The notes under the pieces: generated by a model | Seen by the model: only the letters and a program-made list of their open reading frames with translations | The model's database searches: none | Told to the model about the DNA's origin: nothing | Translations under genes and position numbers: made by a program | Assembly (NCBI GenBank): GCA_031286695.1 | Contig: JAITTY010000013.1 | Span: 56,457 to 120,456 of the forward strand | Length of the DNA: 64,000 bases | Reading direction: 5' to 3' | DNA from: Sphingobacterium sp. | Lineage (GTDB): Bacteria; Bacteroidota; Bacteroidia; Sphingobacteriales; Sphingobacteriaceae | In this document: one piece after another, positions 1 through 9,263 of the stretch | How positions within the stretch are numbered: the stretch's first letter is position 1 | Layout of the letters: each line of letters begins with the position of its first letter

Positions 1-798
1 TTGGAGCGTCAAAAAAGAGATTTGGCAAGATACCAAACGCTGGCTGATAAAGATGCGATTGCAAAACAAGTGTTTGACAATGCCAAATCGAGTGTTGCTG
101 CTGCGCAGGCACAGGTTGAATCGGCTCGCGCTGCATTAGTTACTGCAAATACAAATTTATCCCGCTCAACCATACGCGCACCATTTTCGGGTACAATTGG
201 TATCTCACAGGTACGTTTGGGTGCATTGGTGAATCCAGGTACTACCCTGTTGAATACACTTTCATCAACAAGCCCTATTGCTGTTGAATTTCAGGTAAAT
301 GAAAAGGATATTACGAAATTCACCAAATTACAGAGCAGCCATTCTTCTTCAGATCTTTCTTTGCTTTTGCCTGATGGCAGTACTTATGAAGGAAAAGGAA
401 CAATTACGACGATTGACCGTGCTGTAGATCCGGCAACAGGAACAATTAAAGTTAGAGCGACATTCCCAAATAATTCCAATACATTGAGAGCTGGAATGAA
501 CATCACGATGAATGTTTCTTCAACTTCGGCAACAGAAGAAGTGGTGGTTCCTTACAAAGCGATCTTTGAACAACTAGGGGTATTCAATCTATATGCTGTT
601 AATGATAGCAGCAAAGCTGAAATCCGTCAGGTAAAATTAGGCATTAAAGCCGGCGATAAAATTGTTATCAAAGAGGGTGTTAAAGATGGTGAAAAAATCA
701 TTGTCGATGGTACCATGAACGTCCAAAATGGTGTTAAAGTAGTTGACGCTGCTGTTGCTGCCCAACAGGCTGCAAAAGGAGCTCCTCAAGGAAAATAA
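1..798 (+). CDS. RND efflux periplasmic adaptor (membrane fusion protein), 5'-partial
   Basis: C-terminal 265 residues of an AcrA/MexA-type adaptor that bridges an inner-membrane RND pump to an outer-membrane channel. The frame is open at base 1, so the N-terminus with its lipoprotein or signal sequence lies outside the window; the first TTG codon is not the real start. Visible are the end of the coiled-coil hairpin (about residues 1-55), the second half of the lipoyl domain with the family motif STIRAPFSGTIG (about 56-67), the beta-barrel domain and the membrane-proximal domain ending in an Ala/Gln-rich tail. It lies 37 bases upstream of the pump gene, clearly the same operon. Family assignment is secure; substrate cannot be read from the sequence. 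Confidence 0.93.
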   Translation: MERQKRDLARYQTLADKDAIAKQVFDNAKSSVAAAQAQVESARAALVTANTNLSRSTIRAPFSGTIGISQVRLGALVNPGTTLLNTLSSTSPIAVEFQVNEKDITKFTKLQSSHSSSDLSLLLPDGSTYEGKGTITTIDRAVDPATGTIKVRATFPNNSNTLRAGMNITMNVSSTSATEEVVVPYKAIFEQLGVFNLYAVNDSSKAEIRQVKLGIKAGDKIVIKEGVKDGEKIIVDGTMNVQNGVKVVDAAVAAQQAAKGAPQGK

Positions 799-835
799 CA
801 GCATTAATTTTTAAAGAGAATCTAAAAGATATAGA

Positions 836-3800
836 ATGATTTCAGAAGTATTTATTAAGAGGCCAGTTACCGCAATCGTTATTTCGATATTGATTTCAAT
901 CATCGGGATTATTGCGGTATCTACACTGCCAATTAGCCAGTACCCTTCTATTGCACCTCCAACAGTAACGGTTACAGCCAATTATACTGGTGCAGATGCA
1001 CAGACGGTTGAGCAAACGGTGACTACACTCATTGAGAGTCAGATCAACGGTACTCCTGGCATGATTTATATGTCGTCCAACAGTACTTCAAATGGTCAAG
1101 CAACAATTACTGTTACATTTGAAGTAGGTACCGACATTGATATAGCAACCCTGGACGTGCAAAATCGTGTGGGAATTGCTGAACCTGCCTTGCCAGAAGC
1201 TGTACGTCGTTTAGGTATTACAACCCGTAAAGCCAATAACGATATCCTCATGCTGGTTGCGTTGACATCACCAAAAGGAACAAGAACCGAAAATTTCTTG
1301 GCCAATTACAACAACTTATACGTTAAAGACGCATTATTGCGTGTTAAAGGTGTCGGTGATGTAACCGCATTTGGTCAGCCATTCTCCATGCGGGTATGGT
1401 TAGATGCCAACAAATTAGCGAACCTAAGCATGACACCTGCAGACGTATCTACAGCGATTGCGGAACAAAACTCCCGTATACCTGGCGGTAGTGTTGGTGG
1501 ACGTCCACAAGAATCTTCAACGGTATTTGAATATCCAATCATTACTGATAGTGACCTTTCGAGCCCTGAAGATTTTGAAAATATCGTCGTCAAGACCAAC
1601 AAAGATGGTTCCATTGTACTTTTAAAAGATGTTGCACGTGTTGAATTGGGTCAATTCAATTATGGTACATCCTCAACTGTAAATGGCATGACTTCATCTG
1701 CAATGATGATCAACCAAACGCCGGGAGGAAATGCCGTAGAATCCGCAGAGGGCATTGTTACTGCATTGGAAAAATTGAAGAAATCGTTTCCTACTGACGT
1801 GGATTACACAATCAGTTACGAGACAGTATCGGTTGTAAATGCCTCTATTTCTTCGGTTATCCATACGTTGGTTGAAGCATTGATTTTAGTAACGATAGTG
1901 GTATTTTTCTTCCTTCAAAGCTGGAGAGCAACCCTAATTCCTGTACTGGCAATTCCGGTGTCCATCATCGGTACCTTCATCTTCTTCCTGATGTTTGGCT
2001 TTTCGGTCAACAACTTAACCATGCTTGCGTTTGTACTGGCCATCGGTATTGTGGTGGATGATGCCATCGTTGTGGTGGAAGCTGTACAGCACTATATCGA
2101 CCATTATAAATTGGATGCGAAAGAAGCAACACGCCGCGCCATGGGCGATATCACAGCTCCGGTTATTGCAATTGCATTGATTTTGGCTGCAGTATTCGTT
2201 CCAGTAGGTTTTATTCCAGGGATGGTAGGTAAATTGTATCAACAATTCGCCATCACGATCGCTGTGTCGGTTATGCTATCGGCGTTTATCGCACTTTCAC
2301 TAACTCCTGCGTTATGTTCGATATTATTAAAACCTACAGCAGTACATGAAGGCGCAAAAGGACTGAATAAGTTTTTCTACAAATTCAATGTCTGGTTTGA
2401 AAAAGTGACCATCAAATACTCCAATGGGGTAAAACAAGCGATTAAAAAAGCACCGCTTGTATTGATTATTCTATTGTGTATTTTCATCGGGACAGGCTGG
2501 ATGTTTACAACCAAGCCGACAGGATTTATTCCTTCCGAGGATGGTGGGGCATTTTTCGCGGGTATTACGCTGCCAGAGGGTTCTTCTTCGGCACGTACAA
2601 ATGAAGTCCTTAAAGAGATTGAAGACGATCTACACAAGACTTTCCCTGAAATCAAGTATGTTACCGCAATCTCTGGTATCAATATCTTGAACCGTGCGTT
2701 TAAATCCAATGGTGCAACAGTGTTCGTGTCGCTAAAACCGTGGGAAACACGTACGCGTACAGCAAATGACATCGCGGGCATGATCATGGGTAAATACATG
2801 GGGTATACAAAAGCAAGAGTACTGGCTGTAACACCTCCTGCAATTCCAGGTCTAGGTACTTCAGGCGGTTTTTCTATGCAAGTTCAAGATTTGCAGACGG
2901 TCAATATCAAGGACTTCGAAGCTACTGTAGGCAAGTTCCTGATGGCTGCCAATCAACGTCCTGAAATTGGAATGGCTTATACGATGTTTAACACCAACTC
3001 GCCTAACTACAAATTGGAAGTAAATCGTGAACAGGCTAAACGTATGGGTGTGCCGATTTCAAGTATTTATTCGACAATCTCTTCTTATCTGGGAAGTAGT
3101 TATGTAAACGACTTTACGAAGTACGGTCGTAGCTACCGTGTCGTTACGCAAGCTGATATCCCTTATCGTATGAATATTGAGGACATCAACAAATTGTATG
3201 TCAATAATATTTCTGGAAACCCAGTACCAATGGGTACCTTGGTAAAATATGAGCTAACGACGATGCCTTCAATCATCAACCACTACAACATATTTAGAAG
3301 TATTGAGATTAATGGTAGCTCTGCGCCGGGTTATTCCTCAGGGGATGCATTGAAAGCACTGCAAGAAGTTGCTGCACAAACATTGCCTGAAGGTTTTGAC
3401 TATCAATTCTCTGGTCTGTCGCTTCAAGAAATGCAGTCGGGATCGAAGACAATTCAAATTTTTGCCCTCTGTATCCTATTTGTATTCTTGCTATTAGCCG
3501 CATTATACGAAAGCTGGTCAGTTCCGTTCTCCATTCTATTGTCAGTTCCGCTGGGTGTATTTGGTGCCATATTGACACTAACATTGATCCCTACATTGGA
3601 CAATAACATCTATGCGCAGATTGGTTTGGTGACAATTATTGGTCTTGCAGCCAAAAATGCCATCCTAATCGTGGAGTTTGCGAAAGAACGGGTTGATATC
3701 GGAATGAATCTTTATGAAGCGACATTAGATGCTGTAAAATTACGTTTACGTCCAATCATCATGACATCTTTTGCCTTTATCTTAGGTATTATTCCGTTGA

Positions 3801-4006
3801 TGTTATCGCATGGAGCTGGAGCAATTTCCCGTCAAACCATCGGTTGGACCGTATTCGGCGGTATGACTGCAGCCACACTTTTAGCGATCTTTATCGTTCC
3901 GGTGCTATTTGTTGTAATTACACGCATGGCGTACGGTAAGAAAAAGTTAGCTGAATTGGAAGCGAATTTCGATGAAGAAAAAGCAAAAAATTTAAGTTCA
4001 CACTAA
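836..4006 (+). CDS. RND multidrug efflux pump, AcrB/MexB (HAE1) family
   Basis: Full-length 1056-residue inner-membrane proton/drug antiporter. The N-terminus MISEVFIKRPVTAIVISI is the standard first transmembrane helix. Two large periplasmic loops separate the two six-helix bundles. The proton-relay aspartates are present as D408-D409 in GIVVDDAIVVVE, and the TM10 lysine is in GLAAKNAILIVEFAKE. Length matches AcrB (about 1049). It follows the adaptor gene by 37 bases and a strong terminator lies downstream, so an outer-membrane factor is not encoded after it and must lie upstream or elsewhere. Likely substrates are amphiphilic toxicants; this is a family inference. Confidence 0.96.
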   Translation: MISEVFIKRPVTAIVISILISIIGIIAVSTLPISQYPSIAPPTVTVTANYTGADAQTVEQTVTTLIESQINGTPGMIYMSSNSTSNGQATITVTFEVGTDIDIATLDVQNRVGIAEPALPEAVRRLGITTRKANNDILMLVALTSPKGTRTENFLANYNNLYVKDALLRVKGVGDVTAFGQPFSMRVWLDANKLANLSMTPADVSTAIAEQNSRIPGGSVGGRPQESSTVFEYPIITDSDLSSPEDFENIVVKTNKDGSIVLLKDVARVELGQFNYGTSSTVNGMTSSAMMINQTPGGNAVESAEGIVTALEKLKKSFPTDVDYTISYETVSVVNASISSVIHTLVEALILVTIVVFFFLQSWRATLIPVLAIPVSIIGTFIFFLMFGFSVNNLTMLAFVLAIGIVVDDAIVVVEAVQHYIDHYKLDAKEATRRAMGDITAPVIAIALILAAVFVPVGFIPGMVGKLYQQFAITIAVSVMLSAFIALSLTPALCSILLKPTAVHEGAKGLNKFFYKFNVWFEKVTIKYSNGVKQAIKKAPLVLIILLCIFIGTGWMFTTKPTGFIPSEDGGAFFAGITLPEGSSSARTNEVLKEIEDDLHKTFPEIKYVTAISGINILNRAFKSNGATVFVSLKPWETRTRTANDIAGMIMGKYMGYTKARVLAVTPPAIPGLGTSGGFSMQVQDLQTVNIKDFEATVGKFLMAANQRPEIGMAYTMFNTNSPNYKLEVNREQAKRMGVPISSIYSTISSYLGSSYVNDFTKYGRSYRVVTQADIPYRMNIEDINKLYVNNISGNPVPMGTLVKYELTTMPSIINHYNIFRSIEINGSSAPGYSSGDALKALQEVAAQTLPEGFDYQFSGLSLQEMQSGSKTIQIFALCILFVFLLLAALYESWSVPFSILLSVPLGVFGAILTLTLIPTLDNNIYAQIGLVTIIGLAAKNAILIVEFAKERVDIGMNLYEATLDAVKLRLRPIIMTSFAFILGIIPLMLSHGAGAISRQTIGWTVFGGMTAATLLAIFIVPVLFVVITRMAYGKKKLAELEANFDEEKAKNLSSH

Positions 4007-4039
4007 TTATATGCAATCCTTCGTATGAAATTCATACGG

Positions 4040-4095
4040 AGCAAAAAGCAAGAAGCCTTTCCTTTAAATGTAGGAAAGGCTTCTTGCTTTTTGCT
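4040..4095. terminator. Long hairpin terminator after the RND operon
   Basis: A perfect 24-bp inverted repeat (4040-4063 and 4072-4095) with an 8-base loop. The stem begins with AGCAAAAAGC and ends with the complementary GCTTTTTGCT, giving a T-rich strand. It ends the efflux operon before the HAD gene. Unusually long and perfect for a terminator. A smaller palindrome, CGTATGAA/TTCATACG, sits just upstream at about 4022-4038. Confidence 0.8.
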
Positions 4096-4141
4096 CTTCC
4101 AATTATATTTCTTTAATTTTACAGCTCACTATTAAACGTAT

Positions 4142-4753
4142 ATGTCACCTGAATCACAACGCAAATTTGAACTCTTAAACCTTCTTGCCGAATCCTATGA
4201 TGCGCTATTATTTGACGTCGATGGCACTTTGGCGGACAATATGGACGCCCATAAACAATCTTATAAAGCTGCTGCCAAACAGTATGGTGTAGAACTGGAT
4301 GTGAATCTGATTGATGAAACTGCTGGATGGCCAACGGTTGCCGTCGCGGAGGAGATCAGTAAGCGTTATGGCGTGGATTTTGACTTCCAGGAATTCTCTA
4401 CGCTCAAATCCACCATATTTCGAGATGAATATGTTTTCAAGACCAAGCCAGTGGATTACGTTGTTGAACATCTAAAATATCAAAAAGGGAAAAAGCATAT
4501 TGCTGCCGTATCGGGAGGTACCCGGACGACCTTATCGATGACCTTAAACACCATTGGGGTATGGGATGATTTAGAGACACTAGTTTGCGCAGGAGATACT
4601 GCAGAAGGCAAACCTTCACCTCAGCCTTTCCTTTTGGCCGCATCTCAATTGAATATTGCCCCAGAAAGATGTTTGGTCTATGAAGATGGTATCCCCGGAG
4701 TAGAGGGTGCAAAAGCAGCTGGAATGGGCTGGGTTCGTGTTGATGAACTATAG
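4142..4753 (+). CDS. HAD-superfamily hydrolase, beta-phosphoglucomutase-like (subfamily IA)
   Basis: 203-residue phosphatase or phosphomutase-like protein. HAD motif I is LLFDVDGTLAD (about residues 22-32, nucleophile and general acid Asp), followed by an alpha-helical cap. Motif II Ser is in AAVSGGTR, motif III Lys in EGKPSPQPF, and motif IV in VYEDGIPGVEGA. This pattern is typical of the PGMB / DOG phosphatase group; the C-terminus is complete. Substrate unknown: candidates are sugar phosphates or 2-phosphoglycolate. It is a single-gene unit between two hairpin terminators. Confidence 0.9.
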   Translation: MSPESQRKFELLNLLAESYDALLFDVDGTLADNMDAHKQSYKAAAKQYGVELDVNLIDETAGWPTVAVAEEISKRYGVDFDFQEFSTLKSTIFRDEYVFKTKPVDYVVEHLKYQKGKKHIAAVSGGTRTTLSMTLNTIGVWDDLETLVCAGDTAEGKPSPQPFLLAASQLNIAPERCLVYEDGIPGVEGAKAAGMGWVRVDEL

Positions 4754-4802
4754 CAGCGAACTGAAGGTTCTTTGTAACCAATAACATCAGACAGTTTCAT
4801 AA

Positions 4803-4842
4803 AAAAAGCCGCAATCAATGCTAACATCAATTGCGGCTTTTT
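4803..4842. terminator. Bidirectional terminator between convergent genes
   Basis: A 13-bp stem (4803-4815 with 4830-4842), AAAAAGCCGCAAT / ATTGCGGCTTTTT, with a 14-base loop. A-rich on the left and T-rich on the right, so it can serve both the HAD gene (plus) and the beta-barrel gene (minus). Confidence 0.8.
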
Positions 4843-4862
4843 GCAGTAATTCTTTATCTTAT

Positions 4863-6212
4863 TTAAAAACTGGTAATTATTTTCACCCCGCCATTGCTGT
4901 AATTCAAATCCGATGATTTTAATCCGCCTATAGGGGCTTTGTAATAAGGTTCTACGGAAATGGACAATTTCCCAACTTTCTGTTTCCGTCCAACTGAAAA
5001 ATTAATAAAACCGTTTACACCTTTATCATCAACATTTTTATCCGTAGACTTCTGTTTATACTCCGTATTATTTGTTTCATAAATCGTTGCTCGTTCCTGA
5101 TCCAAGACACCAACATAAGATACACCAACGGAAGTATAGAAATTCTTGTTGATCGCGTACCTAACATCCAACGGGATATCTACTGTTAAAATTTTACCAG
5201 AAACCCGTTCATTACTCTTCGCATCCTTTGCATCAGCAGTACGCATCGCAAATGAGTTGCTAACACTTGATTGAGAAATATAATTTGGAGCATCCGCATA
5301 AATGGAATTCGATCCCATCGCTGGTGTTATAGGCGTATTTCCCGAAACAGCTCCATAATGTTGAATCGAAGCGCCCGAACGAAGGCTTACTTTGCTCGAA
5401 AGATTATAAGCTAGCGCTACACCGCCACCCAATGTTATACTCTCTGATGTTGAAGCAGGAGATACAAAAGCTCCCATCTCCCATTTTTTCTCCTGGCTTG
5501 TCTTATTAATGACAACACTATTTTTAACATTTCCCTGCTGCGCAGCATACAGCTGTGAAAGCTTCGCTGCTTCGCGTTGGGTCTGATTGCCGGAAGAAAT
5601 ATTGAATGGATTAGATTGGGCAGCAGCAACACGGCTTGCTGGAGCAACTGATGCTTCCTCCCCTTCGTTTTCATTTAAACTAATACTCGCTGAAAAATTG
5701 GTATTTTTCAATTGCATCGACCGTAATTGTCCAACATCATTTGAAACACTTACATCATGTCCATGTATCAATTGTCCAGAATTTAATGCGAGTTGATGCT
5801 TGTCCATAGCTTGACTGGAAGAAGTGGGCGCTGCTGAATAAGTAAAGGGCTTTTTCAAGGATAGTGTCTCTGAAGCTACTCCATTATCCTGTGTAATCGC
5901 TGATAGCGAACGCTGAATAGATTCTTTTAAGTCTTTATTATTACCTAAAACCTCTGCACTTTCATGACGATGTTCCATGACCACTGAAGGTGAATCAGTC
6001 TGTACATTATTTTTAAAACCCCAATATCCTGCACCAAAACATAATAATACAGCCGCCGCAGCACTCCAATACTTCCAATTGGAAGAACCACGGGAAGCTA
6101 CCCCATAATTTGAAGCAAACTTCTCCCAGGAACCTTCTTTATAAGGTAGTTCATGGTCTTTTAATTGTCCAATGATCTCTTCTATCAATTCCTTTTTCTT
6201 ATTGTCTTTCAT
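4863..6212 (-). CDS. Membrane-anchored protein with C-terminal beta-barrel-like domain, partner of ECF sigma factor
   Basis: 449 residues. The N-terminus (1-45) is charged and cytosolic-looking, then one hydrophobic helix (about 48-66, SAAAAVLLCFGAGYWGF), a long Ser/Asn/Gln-rich low-complexity linker (about 70-240), and a C-terminal region from about 245 with alternating hydrophobic strands, glycine turns and a terminal Phe, as in small outer-membrane barrels (PorT/OmpW-like). It starts 14 bases after the sigma gene, so the two are co-transcribed. Position immediately after an ECF sigma gene with one TM helix suggests an anti-sigma-like or sensory role, but no zinc-binding anti-sigma motif is visible. 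Exact function unknown. Confidence 0.72.
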   Translation of the reverse strand: MKDNKKKELIEEIIGQLKDHELPYKEGSWEKFASNYGVASRGSSNWKYWSAAAAVLLCFGAGYWGFKNNVQTDSPSVVMEHRHESAEVLGNNKDLKESIQRSLSAITQDNGVASETLSLKKPFTYSAAPTSSSQAMDKHQLALNSGQLIHGHDVSVSNDVGQLRSMQLKNTNFSASISLNENEGEEASVAPASRVAAAQSNPFNISSGNQTQREAAKLSQLYAAQQGNVKNSVVINKTSQEKKWEMGAFVSPASTSESITLGGGVALAYNLSSKVSLRSGASIQHYGAVSGNTPITPAMGSNSIYADAPNYISQSSVSNSFAMRTADAKDAKSNERVSGKILTVDIPLDVRYAINKNFYTSVGVSYVGVLDQERATIYETNNTEYKQKSTDKNVDDKGVNGFINFSVGRKQKVGKLSISVEPYYKAPIGGLKSSDLNYSNGGVKIITSF

Positions 6213-6226
6213 CGTAACAACAATAT

Positions 6227-6832
6227 TTATCTTATTTCTTGAACTATACCTGTATAGTCCAAGTATAACTTTCTAAGTTTTTGTTTCGCTCTTGTCAGAT
6301 AAGTACGCGAAGTGCTATCTGGTATATTAAGCATTTGAGCTATTTCATCATGCGAATACCCCTCGATTTCGTAGAGATTAAAAATATTTTTTTGAATCTC
6401 AGGAAGCTTATCCAGCAAGCGCATAATCTCATTAACTTCCAGTCGACTATCCAACTGAACAGCAGGTGTATGCATATCCCCTTCTCCTAGATCTTCAACT
6501 GAATAAAATTGCTTCTTACTTCGTAAAAAATCTATGGAAATATTTGCTGCAATACGCCCTATCCAGGCTCTGAAAGACTTTTCTAGATTTTCATCGTCAA
6601 TATCTCTGTTAAACGAATCCAATTTGCGAAATACCCGAACAAAGCTTTCATTCACGAGCTCTTCTGCATCCACATCCTGTTTTACATAACGTATAATAAT
6701 AGCCATGAGGTAACCATAATACTTCTTATAAACGAAGGCTTTACCATCCTCACGATCACGCAAGCAACGTTCTAAGGCATCATGTAAAGATGATAACTTC
6801 CTGTTATAAAAATATGACTGAATTATACCCAC
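6227..6832 (-). CDS. ECF-type RNA polymerase sigma factor
   Basis: 201 residues with sigma region 2 (about 25-105; NESFVRVFRKLDSF and RAWIGRIAANISIDFLRSKKQ) and a region 4 helix-turn-helix (about 140-195; the recognition helix includes IPDSTSRTYLTRAKQKLR). It has no sigma-70 region 1 or 3, as expected for an extracytoplasmic-function factor. The annotated start is GTG (complement 6830-6832). It heads a two-gene unit with the TM/beta-barrel protein. Bacteroidota often carry many such sigma/partner pairs controlling envelope functions. Its regulon cannot be deduced here. Confidence 0.92.
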   Translation of the reverse strand: MGIIQSYFYNRKLSSLHDALERCLRDREDGKAFVYKKYYGYLMAIIIRYVKQDVDAEELVNESFVRVFRKLDSFNRDIDDENLEKSFRAWIGRIAANISIDFLRSKKQFYSVEDLGEGDMHTPAVQLDSRLEVNEIMRLLDKLPEIQKNIFNLYEIEGYSHDEIAQMLNIPDSTSRTYLTRAKQKLRKLYLDYTGIVQEIR

Positions 6833-6856
6833 TTAAACTATTTAATTATCAAGTTT

Positions 6857-6887
6857 CAAACTTAGACAAATTGCTTTTTATATGCAA
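6857..6887 (-). promoter_or_regulatory. Bacteroidota-type promoter for the sigma factor gene
   Basis: On the minus strand there is a perfect -7 element TAAGTTTG (6864-6857; consensus TAnnTTTG) preceded, after exactly 20 bases, by TTG (6887-6885) as a -33 element. The spacing fits the Bacteroides/Flavobacterium consensus. The -7 box lies about 25 bases before the GTG start. Confidence 0.55.
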
Positions 6888-7115
6888 TAAATTGCAGCAG
6901 CTACGAAAACAACCTATCGAACCCTCCGCTAGCATTGTGAACCATTTTTTGTCGCGGAGATAACGAAATTAAAGTTATAAAACTTAAAATCAAATAGCCG
7001 AATGTCCCCTTGTAATATCACTATTTAACTATTTTTATTCCTTAAACGGAGTACATTGTACTTTTGCTACAGTGATTTCGAAAAAAATCCATAAAAAGAA
7101 TTGAAAAAAAATGGC
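6888..7115. other. Intergenic region between divergent sigma factor and lysS
   Basis: The gap between the two genes runs 6833-7158 (326 bases). Apart from the two promoter candidates at its ends, I see no coding sequence or strong hairpin. It contains A-runs and a few weak inverted repeats only. Confidence 0.5.
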
Positions 7116-7123
7116 TATTTTTG
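7116..7123 (+). promoter_or_regulatory. -7 promoter element upstream of lysS
   Basis: TATTTTTG fits TAnnTTTG and lies 35 bases before the lysS ATG. No well-spaced TTTG -33 box is seen, so only the -7 element is supported. Confidence 0.4.
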
Positions 7124-7158
7124 CGTGATTTTCACATTTTAAATATTATTCATACCGA

Positions 7159-8877
7159 ATGAGTACTGTATTATCCGAACAGGAACAACTTAGAAGACAA
7201 GCGATGCAATCGTTGTTGGATATGGGAATTGACCCTTTTCCAGCAAACGAATTTGTCGTCAATGCACATGCTGCTGATATTTTAGAAAATTACGATAGAG
7301 ATAAATTGAATTATAAGAACATTACTATTGCTGGACGGATCATGAGCCGTCGTGTGATGGGCAGTGCTTCATTTTTTGAAATTCAAGACTCTACCGGACG
7401 AATTCAAGCCTATATTAAGCGCGATGACGTCTGTCCTGATGAAAATAAGGATCTTTACAATGTAGTTTTCAAAAAGCTATTGGATATTGGGGATATCGTC
7501 GGCATTAAAGGCTATGTTTTCACAACACAAACCGAAGCGATTGCAGTACACGTAGAAGAACTTACCGTTTTATCCAAATCACTTCGCCCCCTTCCTGTCG
7601 TTAAATCGGCAGAAGGTAAAACATTTGATGCCTTTACAGATCCCGAACAACGTTATAGAATGCGTTATGTAGATTTGATCGTAAATCCAAGTAACAAAGA
7701 CATATTTATCAAACGTACGAAGCTTTTCAATGCGATGCGTCAGTTCTTTAATGACGCGGGGTATATGGAAGTCGAAACACCTGTGCTACAATCCATTCCA
7801 GGTGGAGCTGCTGCGCGTCCATTTATCACGCACCATAATGCATTGGATATCCCATTATACCTCCGTATTGCCAACGAGCTTTATTTGAAGCGTTTGATCG
7901 TCGGTGGATTTGATGGTGTATACGAGTTTTCTAAAAACTTCCGTAACGAAGGAATGGACCGTACCCACAATCCAGAATTCACCGCAATGGAGATCTATGT
8001 AGCTTATAAAGACTACAATTGGATGATGGATTTCACAGAACGCTTACTGGAACATTGTGCACTTGCTGTAAATGGAACAACTGAAGCTACATTCGGAGAA
8101 CATAAAATTGATTTCAGAGCTCCATACAAACGTATATCGATGACGGATTCGATCAAGGAATTCACTGGATTTGATATTACCGGAAAATCTGAAGAAGAAA
8201 TCCGTATTGCGGCCAAAGCAATGGGAATCGATGTCAATGAAACGATGGGTAAAGGCAAGCTTATCGACGAAATTTTCGGTGCTAAATGCGAAGGCAACTA
8301 TATTCAGCCAACATTCATCACGGATTATCCAAAAGAAATGTCTCCTTTAACCAAGAAACATAGAGATAATCCTGATTTAACGGAACGCTTTGAGCTGATG
8401 GTTTGCGGTAAGGAGATTGCTAATGCCTACTCCGAACTGAATGACCCTATAGATCAACGTGAGCGATTCGAAGATCAATTGCGTCTTTCTGAAAAAGGTG
8501 ACGACGAAGCGATGTTTATTGATCAGGACTTCCTACGCTCTTTGGAATATGGTATGCCACCAACGTCGGGCCTTGGTATCGGAATGGACCGTTTAATTAT
8601 GTTCCTGACTGATAATGCTTCCATTCAGGAAGTTCTTTTCTTCCCACAAATGAGACCTGAAAAAGTCGCCAAAGTAGCGGAAGTAAAAGATTATGAAGAA
8701 CAAGGCATTCCAGCTGCATGGGTTCCTGCCTTACAAAAAATGGGCTTTACAACTATTGAAGCTTTAAAAGAAGCAAATCCAAACAAGGTTTTTAACGACC
8801 TTGGCGGTATGCGTAAAAAATTGAAATTAGATATCAACATGCCAACCAAAGACGAAGTATTTGCTTGGTTCAATTAA
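7159..8877 (+). CDS. lysS: Lysyl-tRNA synthetase, class II
   Basis: 572 residues charging tRNA-Lys. The N-terminal OB-fold anticodon-binding domain (about 40-150; GRIMSRRVMGSASFFEIQD) is followed by the class II catalytic core with motif 1 near FFNDAGYMEVETPVL, motif 2 FSKNFRNEGMDRTHNPEFT and motif 3 GLGIGMDRLIM. About 65 residues follow motif 3 that the 505-residue E. coli enzyme lacks; as far as I know this extension recurs in Bacteroidota LysS. It is a stand-alone gene closed by a terminator. The cognate tRNA-Lys(UUU) also occurs in this window but far away. Confidence 0.97.
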   Translation: MSTVLSEQEQLRRQAMQSLLDMGIDPFPANEFVVNAHAADILENYDRDKLNYKNITIAGRIMSRRVMGSASFFEIQDSTGRIQAYIKRDDVCPDENKDLYNVVFKKLLDIGDIVGIKGYVFTTQTEAIAVHVEELTVLSKSLRPLPVVKSAEGKTFDAFTDPEQRYRMRYVDLIVNPSNKDIFIKRTKLFNAMRQFFNDAGYMEVETPVLQSIPGGAAARPFITHHNALDIPLYLRIANELYLKRLIVGGFDGVYEFSKNFRNEGMDRTHNPEFTAMEIYVAYKDYNWMMDFTERLLEHCALAVNGTTEATFGEHKIDFRAPYKRISMTDSIKEFTGFDITGKSEEEIRIAAKAMGIDVNETMGKGKLIDEIFGAKCEGNYIQPTFITDYPKEMSPLTKKHRDNPDLTERFELMVCGKEIANAYSELNDPIDQRERFEDQLRLSEKGDDEAMFIDQDFLRSLEYGMPPTSGLGIGMDRLIMFLTDNASIQEVLFFPQMRPEKVAKVAEVKDYEEQGIPAAWVPALQKMGFTTIEALKEANPNKVFNDLGGMRKKLKLDINMPTKDEVFAWFN

Positions 8878-8897
8878 ATCGGCATCGATGCTAAATA

Positions 8898-8933
8898 AAA
8901 AAGCTGTCTCAGTAAAATCTGAGACAGCTTTTT
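8898..8933. terminator. Terminator after lysS
   Basis: 15-bp perfect stem AAAAAGCTGTCTCAG / CTGAGACAGCTTTTT (8898-8912 and 8919-8933), 6-base loop, followed by more T residues. Confidence 0.85.
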
Positions 8934-9263
8934 TTGTATAGGACGAACTTGTAAAAGTATTTATAACGGCCCATACGCCCCATAAACCCCAAGATTCCTT
9001 TCTGTAGTGTCTCCGATCCTATCAGATTTGTATAATACACTCATCAGCTTCTATATTAACAGGGGTATTACTAGGGATTAACAGGGGTATAATCTAGTAA
9101 ATCCCCATTAGTTCAGAAACTGCTTAGCGGGTAGCACGATGCTGGCCAAGGTGATCTACGAAAAATATTGAATATGCTTTTTTCGCACAGGCAATATATG
9201 ACTCCTGCCAATTGTAGACATTTATTATATTTACATATCGTTTACTAAATCAGTTTTTAGCAT
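8934..9263. other. Intergenic region upstream of the patatin gene
   Basis: About 330 bases with no convincing coding sequence. It holds a 14-bp direct repeat described separately and AT-rich sequence before the patatin start. The only -7-like element, TATATTTA just upstream of the gene, deviates from consensus. Confidence 0.45.
9055..9090. repeat. Short tandem direct repeat, 22-bp period
   Basis: ATTAACAGGGGTAT occurs at 9055-9068 and again, identically, at 9077-9090. The G-run stands out in an AT-rich spacer. Two copies one helical double-turn apart (22 bp) would suit a regulator operator, but a chance duplication is equally possible. Confidence 0.5.
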
